Origin: Draconibacterium mangrovi_A
Lineage (GTDB): Bacteria > Bacteroidota > Bacteroidia > Bacteroidales > Prolixibacteraceae
NCBI RefSeq assembly: GCF_037646455.1
Contig: NZ_JBBIXN010000003.1
Location: 534,689 to 598,688, forward strand
Length of the DNA stretch: 64,000 nt
Reading direction: 5' to 3'
Within the stretch, counting starts at the first letter, position 1. Every line of letters starts with the position of its first letter. The position numbers were made by a program, and so were the translations under genes. Of this stretch, positions 33,395-42,550 are shown one piece after another. The notes under the pieces are model-generated. The model made no database searches, was not told the DNA's origin, and worked only from the letters and a program-made list of their open reading frames with translations.

Positions 33395-35476
33395 ATGAAA
33401 CGCATATTGACATCCATATGGTTTCTTGCTCTGATCATTACAATTCCGATTGTTGCGATGTTGCCGCCGGTATTCAGTAAGTACAAAATTTCACTCGATT
33501 CGATTGAACGTAGAGCAGGGATTAAAGGAAAAATATTATTCAGTGATCTGCAGAACGATGGACAGCCCGATAGGGTGGAATCATTTAAGGCAGAACAAGA
33601 TCTCCTTGCTTTTCAGTGTTTTACCCCGGATGGAAAGTTATTCAATCAATTCAACTTTCCGTTCAAGTTTGTAGAAAGGCTAACAAACTTGTTTTTTTTC
33701 GATGTTGATAATGATGGGCTACAAGAAGTTTATGGCTTTACTGCTAAACAAGATTCGGTTTTTATGAGTTGGGTAGAACCTTACGATACGCTTCATCCCT
33801 TTCATACTTACTTTGTTGCCACCGTAGATACACGACGGCGAACCGATCTTGATGTTTCGGTGCATCAAATGGAATACTTCGACTTCGATGGCGACGGAAA
33901 TGAGGAACTGGTATTTGGTCTTATTGTTGGCTACAACTGGTTTCCGCGAAAGCTGTTTGTTTTTCATCCCGACACTGAAATCTTGGAATTATCAGAAGAA
34001 TTTGGGGTGCATTTTTCGGCTTTAGCTCCTTTCGATTTAAATGCTGACGGGACTGCCGAATTGCTGTGCGTTGGATCATCGGCCGAAAACATTACGGCCG
34101 ATACCAAAGTAAAGTACCTCGACGACCGCCCCCGCCTCTTTGTTTTTAATTCCGATTTAAAAACCGAGTTTCCACCTGTTGAGTTCCCATCCGGTATTGC
34201 ATCCCGCATTTATTATGATTTTCTTGATAAAAGCAAAGGCGAACTGCTGGTGCTTTACCACAACTATTCGAGCGAGAATCCTTTAAGTTTTGTTACCAAA
34301 GTTAAGCTGGGAGAAGAGCAACAAGCTAGCGACACCCTTTTCCTGGAAGGCGATTTAGGAAACAATGTTGGATTTCAGCCGCTGAATGATAGCTGTTATG
34401 CAGTACTGTCGGGTACAGGAAAAGTATTTTATTTCGATCGTGATTTAAAACTCAGGAGTTCGCTTGATTTAAATTTTAAATCGCAGAACCTTATTCGCAC
34501 AGCTTTTGATTTATCGGGAAAGGATAATCTGGTATTTTTTACACATGATCTTAAAAATCAATTTCATATTTTCCAGGATCACTTCAATGATGAACTCATA
34601 TTAAAACCTGAACTCCCTGTCGATAACAGTTCGGTCATTGTGCAGAGCCCTGTAAAGGATCAGTTTATGGTGATCAATTACAACAGTGTAATGTATTATT
34701 CACTCAATTATAATTCTTTTTACTGGTTGAAGTATCCTTTGTATTTACTTATTTACCTGGTTATTGCGAGTATTATTTGGCTGTGGCAAAAGGCATCAAC
34801 CCGCCAGCTAAAAGAAAAATACGAATTACAGAATCAGGTGCGCGATTTACGATTAAAGTCGTTTCGAAACCAGTTAAATCCACACTTTATTTTTAACACT
34901 TTCAACGGAGTGGCTTCGGTGATCAAAAAAGGCGATACCAATCAGGCGTACGAGGTTTTTATGCGCTTTTCGAGGATGACCAGAACTTTGCTTGATAACT
35001 TCGATGATACACTGATTGCCTTGGGACAGGAAATGGAGATGGTTCAAAACTTTATTGAATTGCAAAAATTCAGGTTTAAGGAACTTTTTGACTATGAGTT
35101 GAATATTACAGACAGGCAATTAAATGACATCATGGTTCCGCGGATGATCATCCAGGTACATGTTGAAAATGCGATTCGCCACGGTATTGTTCCGAAAGGT
35201 AGGGGCGGTTTCTTAAAAGTTGATGTCCGATTAGAAAATACAACACTGAGAATCACGATTGAGGACAACGGGATCGGGCGTGAGAAATCGGCTAAGCTGA
35301 AAAAAGAGTCGATTGGTTTGGGTTTGAAAACCATACAAAGTGTAATTGATGAAATAAATGCCGGAAGAAAACAGCATATTGTACAGGAAATCCACGATTT
35401 GAAAGACAGTTCAGGAAATGCTAAGGGAACAAGAATTGAACTATTCATACCAGTTGAATTAACTAATAAAACCTAG
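33395..35476 (+). CDS. LytS-type sensor histidine kinase with FG-GAP/VCBS-like sensor region
   Basis: The 693-aa protein has an N-terminal membrane helix, a large extracytoplasmic region (~25-440) with calcium-loop-like repeats such as FDVDNDGLQEVYG, FDFDGDGNEELVFG and FDLNADGTAELLC, then a second membrane helix (~447-465), a short coiled coil, and a His_kinase domain with the phospho-acceptor in NPHFIFNTFNGVASV and the ATPase segments VENAIRHG and IEDNGIGREKS. It is predicted to pass signals to the LytTR regulator encoded 4 bp downstream. The signal is unknown; the beta-propeller-like sensor suggests a surface ligand. Confidence 0.88.
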   Translation: MKRILTSIWFLALIITIPIVAMLPPVFSKYKISLDSIERRAGIKGKILFSDLQNDGQPDRVESFKAEQDLLAFQCFTPDGKLFNQFNFPFKFVERLTNLFFFDVDNDGLQEVYGFTAKQDSVFMSWVEPYDTLHPFHTYFVATVDTRRRTDLDVSVHQMEYFDFDGDGNEELVFGLIVGYNWFPRKLFVFHPDTEILELSEEFGVHFSALAPFDLNADGTAELLCVGSSAENITADTKVKYLDDRPRLFVFNSDLKTEFPPVEFPSGIASRIYYDFLDKSKGELLVLYHNYSSENPLSFVTKVKLGEEQQASDTLFLEGDLGNNVGFQPLNDSCYAVLSGTGKVFYFDRDLKLRSSLDLNFKSQNLIRTAFDLSGKDNLVFFTHDLKNQFHIFQDHFNDELILKPELPVDNSSVIVQSPVKDQFMVINYNSVMYYSLNYNSFYWLKYPLYLLIYLVIASIIWLWQKASTRQLKEKYELQNQVRDLRLKSFRNQLNPHFIFNTFNGVASVIKKGDTNQAYEVFMRFSRMTRTLLDNFDDTLIALGQEMEMVQNFIELQKFRFKELFDYELNITDRQLNDIMVPRMIIQVHVENAIRHGIVPKGRGGFLKVDVRLENTTLRITIEDNGIGREKSAKLKKESIGLGLKTIQSVIDEINAGRKQHIVQEIHDLKDSSGNAKGTRIELFIPVELTNKT

Positions 35477-35480
35477 CACT

Positions 35481-36209
35481 ATGTTGGATAAGATCAATGC
35501 AATTATTGTTGACGACGAGCAGGAAGCCATCGATTACTTGTCGATTCTATTGGCGGAAACCTGCCCCCAGGTTGACCTCTTGGCAACAGCAACAAGTTCG
35601 GATGATGCCTTGCGGAAAATTTACCAGTATCATCCCGGACTGGTTTTTATGGACATACGGATCGATAAAAAAAGTGGATTCGATGTTGTGGAAGAGATGA
35701 AGAAGCAGAACCATGTACCACATGTAATTTTTGTAACAGCATACAATCGTTATGCAATTGAAGCTTTTAAGGCAAATGCCACCGATTATTTACTCAAACC
35801 GGTGGATAAAAACGAGCTGGTCAGAGCCGTAAATAAATATGCCGAACTTGCCGGAAAAGAATTCGACCTTCAGTACATTCAGAAATTGGTGGGAAAGGAA
35901 GTCTCAAAGATTCGTTTTAATACCCGGACCGGTTACATTTTGGTAAATCCGGGTGAAATTGTTTATTGTCAGGCCGATGGTAATTACACCGAAATTAACA
36001 TGCAGGATGAAAGTAAAAAGCTGGTAACCTATAATTTAAGAAACCTAATTTCATTGTTACCCGAAAATACATTCAGGCGCATCAGTCGTTTTCATGTGAT
36101 CAACGAGAAGTTTTTATCGGAAGTGGATAAGGGGAAACGACGGTGTTTGCTCAAAAACGGGAACCAAAGAATTGCGCTCACTTACTCTCCCAAAATTTTC
36201 TTCGACTGA
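35481..36209 (+). CDS. LytTR-family response regulator
   Basis: The 242-aa protein has an N-terminal receiver domain with acidic residues in IIVDDEQEA, the phospho-acceptor Asp in LVFMDIRIDKKSGFD near residue 58, and the Lys of YLLKPVD. A C-terminal LytTR DNA-binding domain follows (ILVNPGEIVYCQADGNYTEI, FRRISRFHVINEKFL). It is the partner of the LytS-type kinase encoded immediately upstream. Targets are unknown. Confidence 0.93.
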   Translation: MLDKINAIIVDDEQEAIDYLSILLAETCPQVDLLATATSSDDALRKIYQYHPGLVFMDIRIDKKSGFDVVEEMKKQNHVPHVIFVTAYNRYAIEAFKANATDYLLKPVDKNELVRAVNKYAELAGKEFDLQYIQKLVGKEVSKIRFNTRTGYILVNPGEIVYCQADGNYTEINMQDESKKLVTYNLRNLISLLPENTFRRISRFHVINEKFLSEVDKGKRRCLLKNGNQRIALTYSPKIFFD

Positions 36210-36428
36210 ATTTATACGTACTGATCGGTTGTTCGTACCGTCAAATCAAACCTTTATACAATAAGTCATTCGATTGTTGTAGGATGCAGCGGCCTTTGAT
36301 ATTTTTAGGCTTTGATCTAAGGGACAATAAACTTTGTACATCATTAGATTTCGTACCAAAAAATTTCGAAATGCCAATTGGTACTAGGGTACAATCCCTC
36401 TTAGATTTCCCTCAACAAGCAATATTGG

Positions 36429-36458
36429 CACATCCTTCCGAGTCCCCGGAGGGATGTG
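36429..36458. terminator. Stem-loop between convergent genes
   Basis: CACATCCTTCCG and CGGAGGGATGTG form a 12-bp stem with one G-U around loop AGTCCC. It lies in the 254-bp gap between the response regulator and pyrC. There is no T run on either side, so it may act as a bidirectional 3' end or processing site. Confidence 0.45.
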
Positions 36459-36463
36459 TTCGT

Positions 36464-37804
36464 TTACTGAAAGCTTACTCTTTTTCCCCTGATTTCGGGT
36501 AGAATACTTTCACCGTTGTATACCAGTTGCCCGTTAACGAATGTTGAAGCTACTTTATAGGAAAATTTTGTGCCTTCGAATGGCGACCAGCCACATTTGT
36601 ATAGGATATTTGCCGGGCTAACCATCCAGCTGTCGTTTGGATCGATCAACACCAGGTCGGCAAAGTAGCCTTCGCGAATATAGCCGCGTTTGTTTACCCT
36701 GAACAAATCGGCAGGTGCATGGCACATTTTATCTATCACTCTTTCGATAGTGATAAATCCTTTTTTGCTCATTTCGAGCATGGCTATCAGCGAGTGTTGA
36801 ACCAGCGGGCCACCCGACGGCGCCTTGAAGTAACTGTTGTTCTTCTCTTCCAATGTATGTGGAGCATGATCGGTGGCAATTACATCAATTTTGTCTGACA
36901 AAAGAGCTTCCCAAAGTGCTTCTTTATCCGAAGTACATTTTATTGAAGGATTCCATTTTATGTGGGTGCCTTTTTCAATGTAATCGCGTTCGTCGAACCA
37001 AAGGTGATGTACGCAGGCTTCAGCAGTAATTTTTTTATCGCTCACTTTTCCGGGAGCAAACAGGCTCATTTCTTTTGCTGTAGAAAGATGAAGAATGTGT
37101 AAACGGGTATCGAACTTCGATGCCAGGTTTACCGCTTTTGATGAGGAGATGTAACAAGCCTCGTCGCTTCGGATGTGACAGTGGCGTGAAATCGGAACAT
37201 TTTCACCATAACGCTGCCGGGCAATTTCAGTATTTTTTTTGATGGTAGCTTCATCTTCGCAGTGCGTGGCCACCAGTGTTGGCGCATGTTTAAAGATCTC
37301 CGACAGTGTTTGATCATCGTCGACCAGCATGTTACCTGTGGACGATCCCATAAAAACTTTAATGCCGCAAACCTGTTTAGGATCAGTTTTCAGCACTTCA
37401 TCCAGGTTGGTGTTGGTTGCCCCCATGTAGAACGAATAATTCACTGCCGAAACTTCAGCAGCACGGTCGTATTTTTTTTGCAGTTCGTCCTGGGTAACTG
37501 CTTGCGGATTCGTGTTTGGCATTTCCATGTAAGTAGTAACACCACCTGCAGCGGCTGCCCGGCTTTCGGTAATAATTTCTCCTTTATGGGTGAGCCCGGG
37601 TTCGCGAAAATGTACCTGGTCGTCAATTACTCCTGGAACAAGTAGCAATCCAGTGGCGTCGATAGTCTCCGTATCCGATAAATCCAAATTGACCGGAACA
37701 ACATGGGGGAATATTTTTTCAATGGTTTCACCATCGATTAAAACACTTCCCTTAAATTTTAAACCCTCGTTAACTATCGTTGCATCCTTGATTAATGTCT
37801 TCAT
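36464..37804 (-). CDS. pyrC: Dihydroorotase
   Basis: DHOase closes carbamoyl aspartate to dihydroorotate in pyrimidine synthesis. The amidohydrolase barrel shows GVIDDQVHFREPGLTHKG near residues 58-75, GIKVFMGSSTG with the metal-bridging Lys, THCEDE, LHILHLST and VIATDHAPHTLEEK. In the first metal motif the usual DxHxH/R begins with Gln (DDQVHFREP), as I recall for Porphyromonas-type dihydroorotases. Length 446 aa fits class I. A formerly similar enzyme such as allantoinase is less likely given the whole pattern. Confidence 0.92.
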   Translation of the reverse strand: MKTLIKDATIVNEGLKFKGSVLIDGETIEKIFPHVVPVNLDLSDTETIDATGLLLVPGVIDDQVHFREPGLTHKGEIITESRAAAAGGVTTYMEMPNTNPQAVTQDELQKKYDRAAEVSAVNYSFYMGATNTNLDEVLKTDPKQVCGIKVFMGSSTGNMLVDDDQTLSEIFKHAPTLVATHCEDEATIKKNTEIARQRYGENVPISRHCHIRSDEACYISSSKAVNLASKFDTRLHILHLSTAKEMSLFAPGKVSDKKITAEACVHHLWFDERDYIEKGTHIKWNPSIKCTSDKEALWEALLSDKIDVIATDHAPHTLEEKNNSYFKAPSGGPLVQHSLIAMLEMSKKGFITIERVIDKMCHAPADLFRVNKRGYIREGYFADLVLIDPNDSWMVSPANILYKCGWSPFEGTKFSYKVASTFVNGQLVYNGESILPEIRGKRVSFQ

Positions 37805-37830
37805 CTTCCCTGTCTTTTAAGCAAAGTTAA

Positions 37831-38445
37831 TCATTGCTCATCAAACGCTGCCAACATTTTCTCGATTTTCAGTAAGATTGGTTTTTTCTTTTTTGTCCAC
37901 GATTTTTTGCCCATAAAAAAACCAAAAGCGAGTAAGCCAAAATATAGAAACTGAGAAAGAATGACGGAAGACGTTTGGCTTAAGAAATCGAAATATTTAG
38001 AAATCGATCCTAAACTGGCAACATCAACCAACAGCACAACCGGGATGAGCCATAATTGATTGCGATTCCAAAACCGGAACCTTTTTTGTGCTTCCTCAAG
38101 AAATTTTTTGGTAGAAGATAAATACATGGTATTTGAAATTCGCTTGTGTTTTATCTTGAATAAAAAGGCGAGAATGACCGAAGCGAGAATAAATGCACTA
38201 CCTGCTAATCGGTTCTTTAATGTCAGATCGGGGTCGGGATTGACAATGAATATTAAAACATAAACAACAGCCGCAATAGAAGTGATAATATAAAACTGTT
38301 TTGATTGTTTTTTTGAATAAGTATCGTGTTTTTTTATTTTTTCAAAAATATTATTTGCCTTTCCCGCATCTTTGGTCGCATCTGATAATTGCTCAGCAGG
38401 CGATTTTATATTTCTGTATTTTTTAGACAGTTGATCAAAATCCAT
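37831..38445 (-). CDS. Membrane protein, putative partner of the ECF sigma factor
   Basis: The 204-aa protein has a soluble N-terminal ~60 residues (MDFDQLSKKYRNIKSP...KKHDTYSKK) followed by about four membrane helices in two pairs, with a charged segment between them (KIKHKRISNTMYLSSTKKFLEEAQKR). No zinc-binding anti-sigma motif is visible. Its start overlaps the end of the sigma gene by 11 bp, so the two are translationally coupled. By position it could be a transmembrane anti-sigma factor; that is inference. Confidence 0.7.
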   Translation of the reverse strand: MDFDQLSKKYRNIKSPAEQLSDATKDAGKANNIFEKIKKHDTYSKKQSKQFYIITSIAAVVYVLIFIVNPDPDLTLKNRLAGSAFILASVILAFLFKIKHKRISNTMYLSSTKKFLEEAQKRFRFWNRNQLWLIPVVLLVDVASLGSISKYFDFLSQTSSVILSQFLYFGLLAFGFFMGKKSWTKKKKPILLKIEKMLAAFDEQ

Positions 38446-38971
38446 TTTCTTTTTCCTCCATCATTTGTTTAAGTTTCTTTTTTATGCGGTGAAAGCGAAC
38501 CCTCACATTTCCTTCGCTTAATCCGCAAACATCAGCAATACCTGCATGATCGATTCCTTCAAGCTGCAAACTCACAATTGTTTTTTCCAGAAGTGGAAGC
38601 CGGTTAATGGCATCAAACATTTTTTCGAGTTCCTTGTCCTGTCTGAATTTCATGGACAGTTCATGCTCTCCATCCGAAAGAATATCTTTTTTAATTTCCT
38701 GACAACGCTTGTCGTTTTTGCTTTGTAACCGGCAAAAATTGATTGAAGTATTTATGGAAATCCTGTATATCCACGTATTGATATGGCTTTCATTTCTGAA
38801 TGAATCGAGGTTCTTCCAAACATTTATGAAAATTTCCTGAAAAAGATCCTGCCGGTTTTGCTCTCCACGAACATAGGAACAACATATACGATAAATGCGG
38901 TCCTTGTTCTCTTCAAATAAATGGTTAAATCTATTATCCTGTTCGCTCATGATTTGTTTTTCTACTTTCAT
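38435..38971 (-). CDS. ECF-type RNA polymerase sigma factor
   Basis: Region 2 is seen in FEENKDRIYRICCSYVRGEQNRQDLFQEIFINVWKNLD and NTWIYRISINTSINFCR, and region 4 in IVSLQLEGIDHAGIADVCGLSEGNVRVRFHRIKKKL. The start is uncertain: ATG 38971 and ATG 38950 (MSEQDNRFNHLF) are both possible, and the second fits the usual family N-terminus better. It overlaps the downstream membrane protein gene. Regulon unknown. Confidence 0.92.
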   Translation of the reverse strand: MKVEKQIMSEQDNRFNHLFEENKDRIYRICCSYVRGEQNRQDLFQEIFINVWKNLDSFRNESHINTWIYRISINTSINFCRLQSKNDKRCQEIKKDILSDGEHELSMKFRQDKELEKMFDAINRLPLLEKTIVSLQLEGIDHAGIADVCGLSEGNVRVRFHRIKKKLKQMMEEKENGF

Positions 38972-39004
38972 AGACAAACAATCTTTGTTTTGTTACAAGT
39001 TAAA

Positions 39005-39033
39005 AATAAAAAAAGGCTGCACTTGGCAGCCTT
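39005..39033 (-). terminator. Terminator of the mannosyltransferase-like gene
   Basis: AAGGCTGC (39013-39020) and GCAGCCTT (39026-39033) form an 8-bp stem. Read leftward, the stem is followed by a T-rich run, which fits termination of the leftward gene ending at 39110. Confidence 0.75.
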
Positions 39034-39109
39034 CATAATATTTTGATTTGAGAATATCGATTTAAGAACTGAAGAAATAAATCTAAAATCGCTAATCATC
39101 ATTCGAAAT

Positions 39110-39847
39110 TCACTTGTCCGTTCTTTCGTATTTTTTAGTAAAGCTTCGCATTTTCATTTTCAGAACGCCCCAAAGAGCTTCGTTAAAAATACCGCCGCTC
39201 ATTTTCGATGTTCCTTCCTGTCGGTCGGTGAATACGATGGAAACTTCCTGGATATTAAATCCGAATTTGCTGGCCGTAAATTTCATCTCGATCTGGAAGC
39301 CGTAGCCAATCAGTTTGATCTCGTCGAGGTCGATGGTTTCCAGTACCTCACGTTTCCAGCATACAAAACCTGCAGTGGTATCGTGTACATTCATACCTGT
39401 AACAATGCGTACATACATCGATGCAAAATACGACATCAGAACCCTTCCCAAGGGCCAGTTTACTACGTTTATTCCGCTAATGTAGCGCGAACCGATAGCC
39501 ACGTCGGCACCATTTTCAATCGCATCGAAAAGCCGGAGCAGATCATCGGGATTGTGCGAAAAATCGCAGTCCATTTCACAAACGGCTGCATAGTCCCTCT
39601 CAAGTGCCCATTTAAAACCGGCGATGTAGGCGGTGCCTAAACCCAGTTTCCCTTTTCGTTCAAGAATATGAAGCTTGTCGGGAAATTCCTTCATCAGCTT
39701 TTTTACAATAGCTGCTGTGCCATCGGGCGAATTGTCTTCAACTATCAATAAATCGAGAGGCCTTTCCAACGAAAAAACCTTGCGGATCATTTTTTCAACA
39801 TTCTCTTTTTCGTTGTATGTAGGAATTATAACCAGATTTTTCGACAC
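39110..39847 (-). CDS. Polyprenol-phosphate mannosyltransferase-like GT2 enzyme
   Basis: A GT-A fold glycosyltransferase of the DPM1-like group: VIIPTYNEKENVEKMI at the start, LLIVEDNSPDGTA, the metal-binding CEMDCDFSHNPDDL, DVAIGSRY and YGFQIEMKFTASK. It lacks the C-terminal membrane domain, so it should work with polyprenyl phosphate at the membrane surface and supply sugar for extracytoplasmic glycosylation. I chose the GTG at 39847, because it places the conserved IIPTYNE seven residues in; a TTG at 39883 is the only longer option. Confidence 0.9.
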   Translation of the reverse strand: MSKNLVIIPTYNEKENVEKMIRKVFSLERPLDLLIVEDNSPDGTAAIVKKLMKEFPDKLHILERKGKLGLGTAYIAGFKWALERDYAAVCEMDCDFSHNPDDLLRLFDAIENGADVAIGSRYISGINVVNWPLGRVLMSYFASMYVRIVTGMNVHDTTAGFVCWKREVLETIDLDEIKLIGYGFQIEMKFTASKFGFNIQEVSIVFTDRQEGTSKMSGGIFNEALWGVLKMKMRSFTKKYERTDK

Positions 39848-40076
39848 GGTTTCTACTTTAAAGTTAATACAGCGAATGTACAATATTTTGGGAGTATTTC
39901 CGAAAGGTTTTTGATTTCGATGTTTTTGCCATTTCTGTTGCTATATTTACGCTCCGTTTCGCAACACCGGCTTCTATCAATGATAGAAATACAGCATAAA
40001 TTATTCCCGGTGTACTGTTAAATGGAGAAGCGAATATTTGGCAGTTTTAGATCGACAAGAAAAGCAGAAGGTAATT

Positions 40077-40712
40077 ATGATTAAATGGATTTATACACTG
40101 GTATTGATTGCAATTGGTTTTATTTCGGCACAGGCACAACGCACCTGGTTTGAGTTTGAAATTTCGAAAGAGTTAAGCAAAAAGCTGGAGATCAGTCTCG
40201 CACCGGAGATCCGTTTCAAGGAAAACTTTGAACTGCACGAATATTTTTTCGAGCCAAAAATTGAATACGATTTAAACAAGTATTTTTCGCTTGGAGCCAA
40301 TTACCGATTTGGCAATAATCCGGATAAAGATGGCAATGCCCAGTGGTTTGGTAGATATGCTGTAGAAGGGAAAGCAGGCTATGAATGGAAAGATCTGGAA
40401 GCACAGTTTCGCCTGCGTTATACCAATTCCGATGATTTTGGAGGCGACGATAATGATCGTTCCAATTATTTGCGAATGAAATTTCAACTGGAATACGAAA
40501 TTGGAAAAACTGACTTGAAACCTTATGCCTTGTGCGAGTTATACAGAAATCTCCGTTTAGGCGAATATTCCAAGGCGCGTTGGGAAGGAGGTTTGAAATA
40601 CAAAATAAACAAACACCACCGCGTAGGTGCCTATTTCAGACTTAACGACTACCTTGTTGAAGATGATGAGAGTATAAAAATCTTAGGGCTTGCTTACAAC
40701 TACAAATTCTAA
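40077..40712 (+). CDS. DUF2490 outer-membrane-like protein
   Basis: From the ATG at 40077 the product has a signal peptide (MIKWIYTLVLIAIGFISAQA) and then alternating beta-strands ending in the aromatic terminus of a membrane barrel (LGLAYNYKF). The layout (TWFEFEISKELSKKLEISL, FFEPKIEYDLNKYFSLGANYRF) matches DUF2490, small predicted outer-membrane barrels of unknown function. An in-frame ATG at 40038 would put charged residues before the signal peptide and is less likely. Confidence 0.82.
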   Translation: MIKWIYTLVLIAIGFISAQAQRTWFEFEISKELSKKLEISLAPEIRFKENFELHEYFFEPKIEYDLNKYFSLGANYRFGNNPDKDGNAQWFGRYAVEGKAGYEWKDLEAQFRLRYTNSDDFGGDDNDRSNYLRMKFQLEYEIGKTDLKPYALCELYRNLRLGEYSKARWEGGLKYKINKHHRVGAYFRLNDYLVEDDESIKILGLAYNYKF

Positions 40713-40930
40713 AACAATCCCATAGTAGGACTTAACATTTTTGTGAATTTTTGTTTCTGATCCCTAATTTATCACTCACTATTTTTGCTGATCAATCATC
40801 GGGTGAATAATCTTGTTTTTAAAATTCAGGTTAAAAATGTGTGTAATTGATTTTTATTTTGTGATATGTTTTACAAATTAATTTGAAAATGTTCATTTTT
40901 ATGACATTTGGACGATTAAGGAAACTGTGA

Positions 40931-42487
40931 ATGGAGATTAAATGCAAAAAAGTAGGGAATGAGTGTTACGGTTTGCGCGAAATGACATTGCTTTTCGACA
41001 TTAGCCAGCGCCTGATCCAAACCCGCCAATTAAAAAACGATCTGCCAACCGTTCTGCGGATGATTGTGGAGTATCTTGACGCGGAACGAAGTTTCTTGAG
41101 CATTTTTAATCGCGAAAATTCCAAAATTTACATCGAAGCGGCATATGGTCTGAGTTCGGCACAGCAGGCAAAAGGGAAGTACGATCTGGGCGAAGGAATT
41201 ACCGGGAAAGTTGTGGAAATGGCTCGTCCGGTGGTTATCGAGAAAATCTCGAAATCAAGTTTATTCCTGAATAAAACCAGGCAGGAAACCCACAAGGAGG
41301 GCAAGGAACTATCGATAATTTGCGTGCCCATTGTTGACGATGCCAAAGTTGTAGGAACCTTGAGTGTCGTTCGTATTTTTAATCCGCGCATTAGTTTCGA
41401 TGAAGACATAAGAATGCTAACTATTATTGGTTCGCTGATTGGGCAGGTAGTTCGTTCGCGTCAGGAACGGATGGAAGAATTGGAATTGCTGAAGCAGAAA
41501 AATCTGGAACTGGAAAGTAAGTTGTCAGGCATGAAGAACCTGAATATGATCGGTAATTCTTCAAAAATGCGCGATGTGTTTTCGCTGGTGCAAATGGTGG
41601 GCAAAACCAATTCAACCGTACTTATTCGTGGTGAAAGCGGGGTTGGAAAAGAACTGGTTGCCGATGCGATTCACATGGCCAGCACCCGCGCCGGAAAGCC
41701 TTTTGTTAAGGTAAACTGCTCGGCTTTGCCCGAATCGCTGATAGAAAGTGAGTTGTTCGGGCATGAAAAGGGGGCCTTCACCGGTGCCGACTCAAAGCGC
41801 AAAGGCCGTTTCGAACTGGCTGATAAAGGAACCATTTTTTTGGATGAAATCGGTGATATTCCGCTGTCAGCTCAGGTTAAAATATTGCGCATTATTCAGC
41901 AACGTCAATTCGAACGGCTCGGAGGCACCGAAACCATTAGTACTGACGTGCGAATTATTGCAGCCACCAACCGAAATCTTGAAGAAATGATCAAGGATGG
42001 CCTATTTCGTGAGGATCTTTATTACCGCATCAACGTGTTCCCCATTTTTATTCCGTCCTTGCGCGAACGCCGGAATGATATTCCGCTTTTGGTGGATCAT
42101 TTTATTGAGAAATTCAACAAAGAGAACAATTCAAAAATAAAACGCATTACCACTTCGGCATTGAACATGCTGATGGTTTATTCGTGGCCGGGCAATATTC
42201 GCGAACTGGAAAACTGCATCGAGCGATCCTGTATTCTGAGTACCGATAATGTTATTCATAGTTACAATCTTCCGCCTTCGTTGCAGACGGCCGATTCAAC
42301 CGGTACTTCGGCAAAAGGTGGAATGATGTACACCGTTGAACAGGTAGAGAAACAGTTGATTCGCGAGGCGCTGACATCAACCAAAGGAAACATCGTAAAA
42401 GCAGCCGAAGATCTGAAAATTACCGAAAGAATGCTGGGGACCCGTCTAAAAAAATACAAAATAGAAGCGTGGAGATACAAGGTGTAA
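40931..42487 (+). CDS. nifA: NifA-like sigma-54-dependent activator
   Basis: Residues ~20-175 form a GAF domain, a short coiled linker follows (176-200), then an AAA+ sigma-54-interaction domain (~205-440) with Walker A GESGVGKE at 234-241, the sigma-54 contact loop GAFTGA at 281-286, and the Walker B-like TIFLDEIGD. The C-terminal ~45 residues hold a Fis-type helix-turn-helix (NIVKAAEDLKITERMLGTRLKKY). This GAF-AAA-HTH order is the NifA architecture, and the nif operon lies 7.3 kb downstream. Cysteines are Cys5/Cys12 at the N-end and a Cx4C pair in ENCIERSC; the interdomain Cys motif of oxygen-sensitive rhizobial NifA is not seen. Assignment as NifA depends partly on neighbourhood. Confidence 0.85.
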   Translation: MEIKCKKVGNECYGLREMTLLFDISQRLIQTRQLKNDLPTVLRMIVEYLDAERSFLSIFNRENSKIYIEAAYGLSSAQQAKGKYDLGEGITGKVVEMARPVVIEKISKSSLFLNKTRQETHKEGKELSIICVPIVDDAKVVGTLSVVRIFNPRISFDEDIRMLTIIGSLIGQVVRSRQERMEELELLKQKNLELESKLSGMKNLNMIGNSSKMRDVFSLVQMVGKTNSTVLIRGESGVGKELVADAIHMASTRAGKPFVKVNCSALPESLIESELFGHEKGAFTGADSKRKGRFELADKGTIFLDEIGDIPLSAQVKILRIIQQRQFERLGGTETISTDVRIIAATNRNLEEMIKDGLFREDLYYRINVFPIFIPSLRERRNDIPLLVDHFIEKFNKENNSKIKRITTSALNMLMVYSWPGNIRELENCIERSCILSTDNVIHSYNLPPSLQTADSTGTSAKGGMMYTVEQVEKQLIREALTSTKGNIVKAAEDLKITERMLGTRLKKYKIEAWRYKV

Positions 42488-42550
42488 AATAAGCGATAGC
42501 ACGTTTTTGTAAATTCTCATTAATTTTATGCCCGAAAATGTAAAACGGAT

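Noticed and set aside
36210..36463. Small gene between the LytTR regulator and pyrC
   Set aside because: The open frame over this stretch overlaps the certain end of the regulator and has no recognisable product; only a hairpin is supported.
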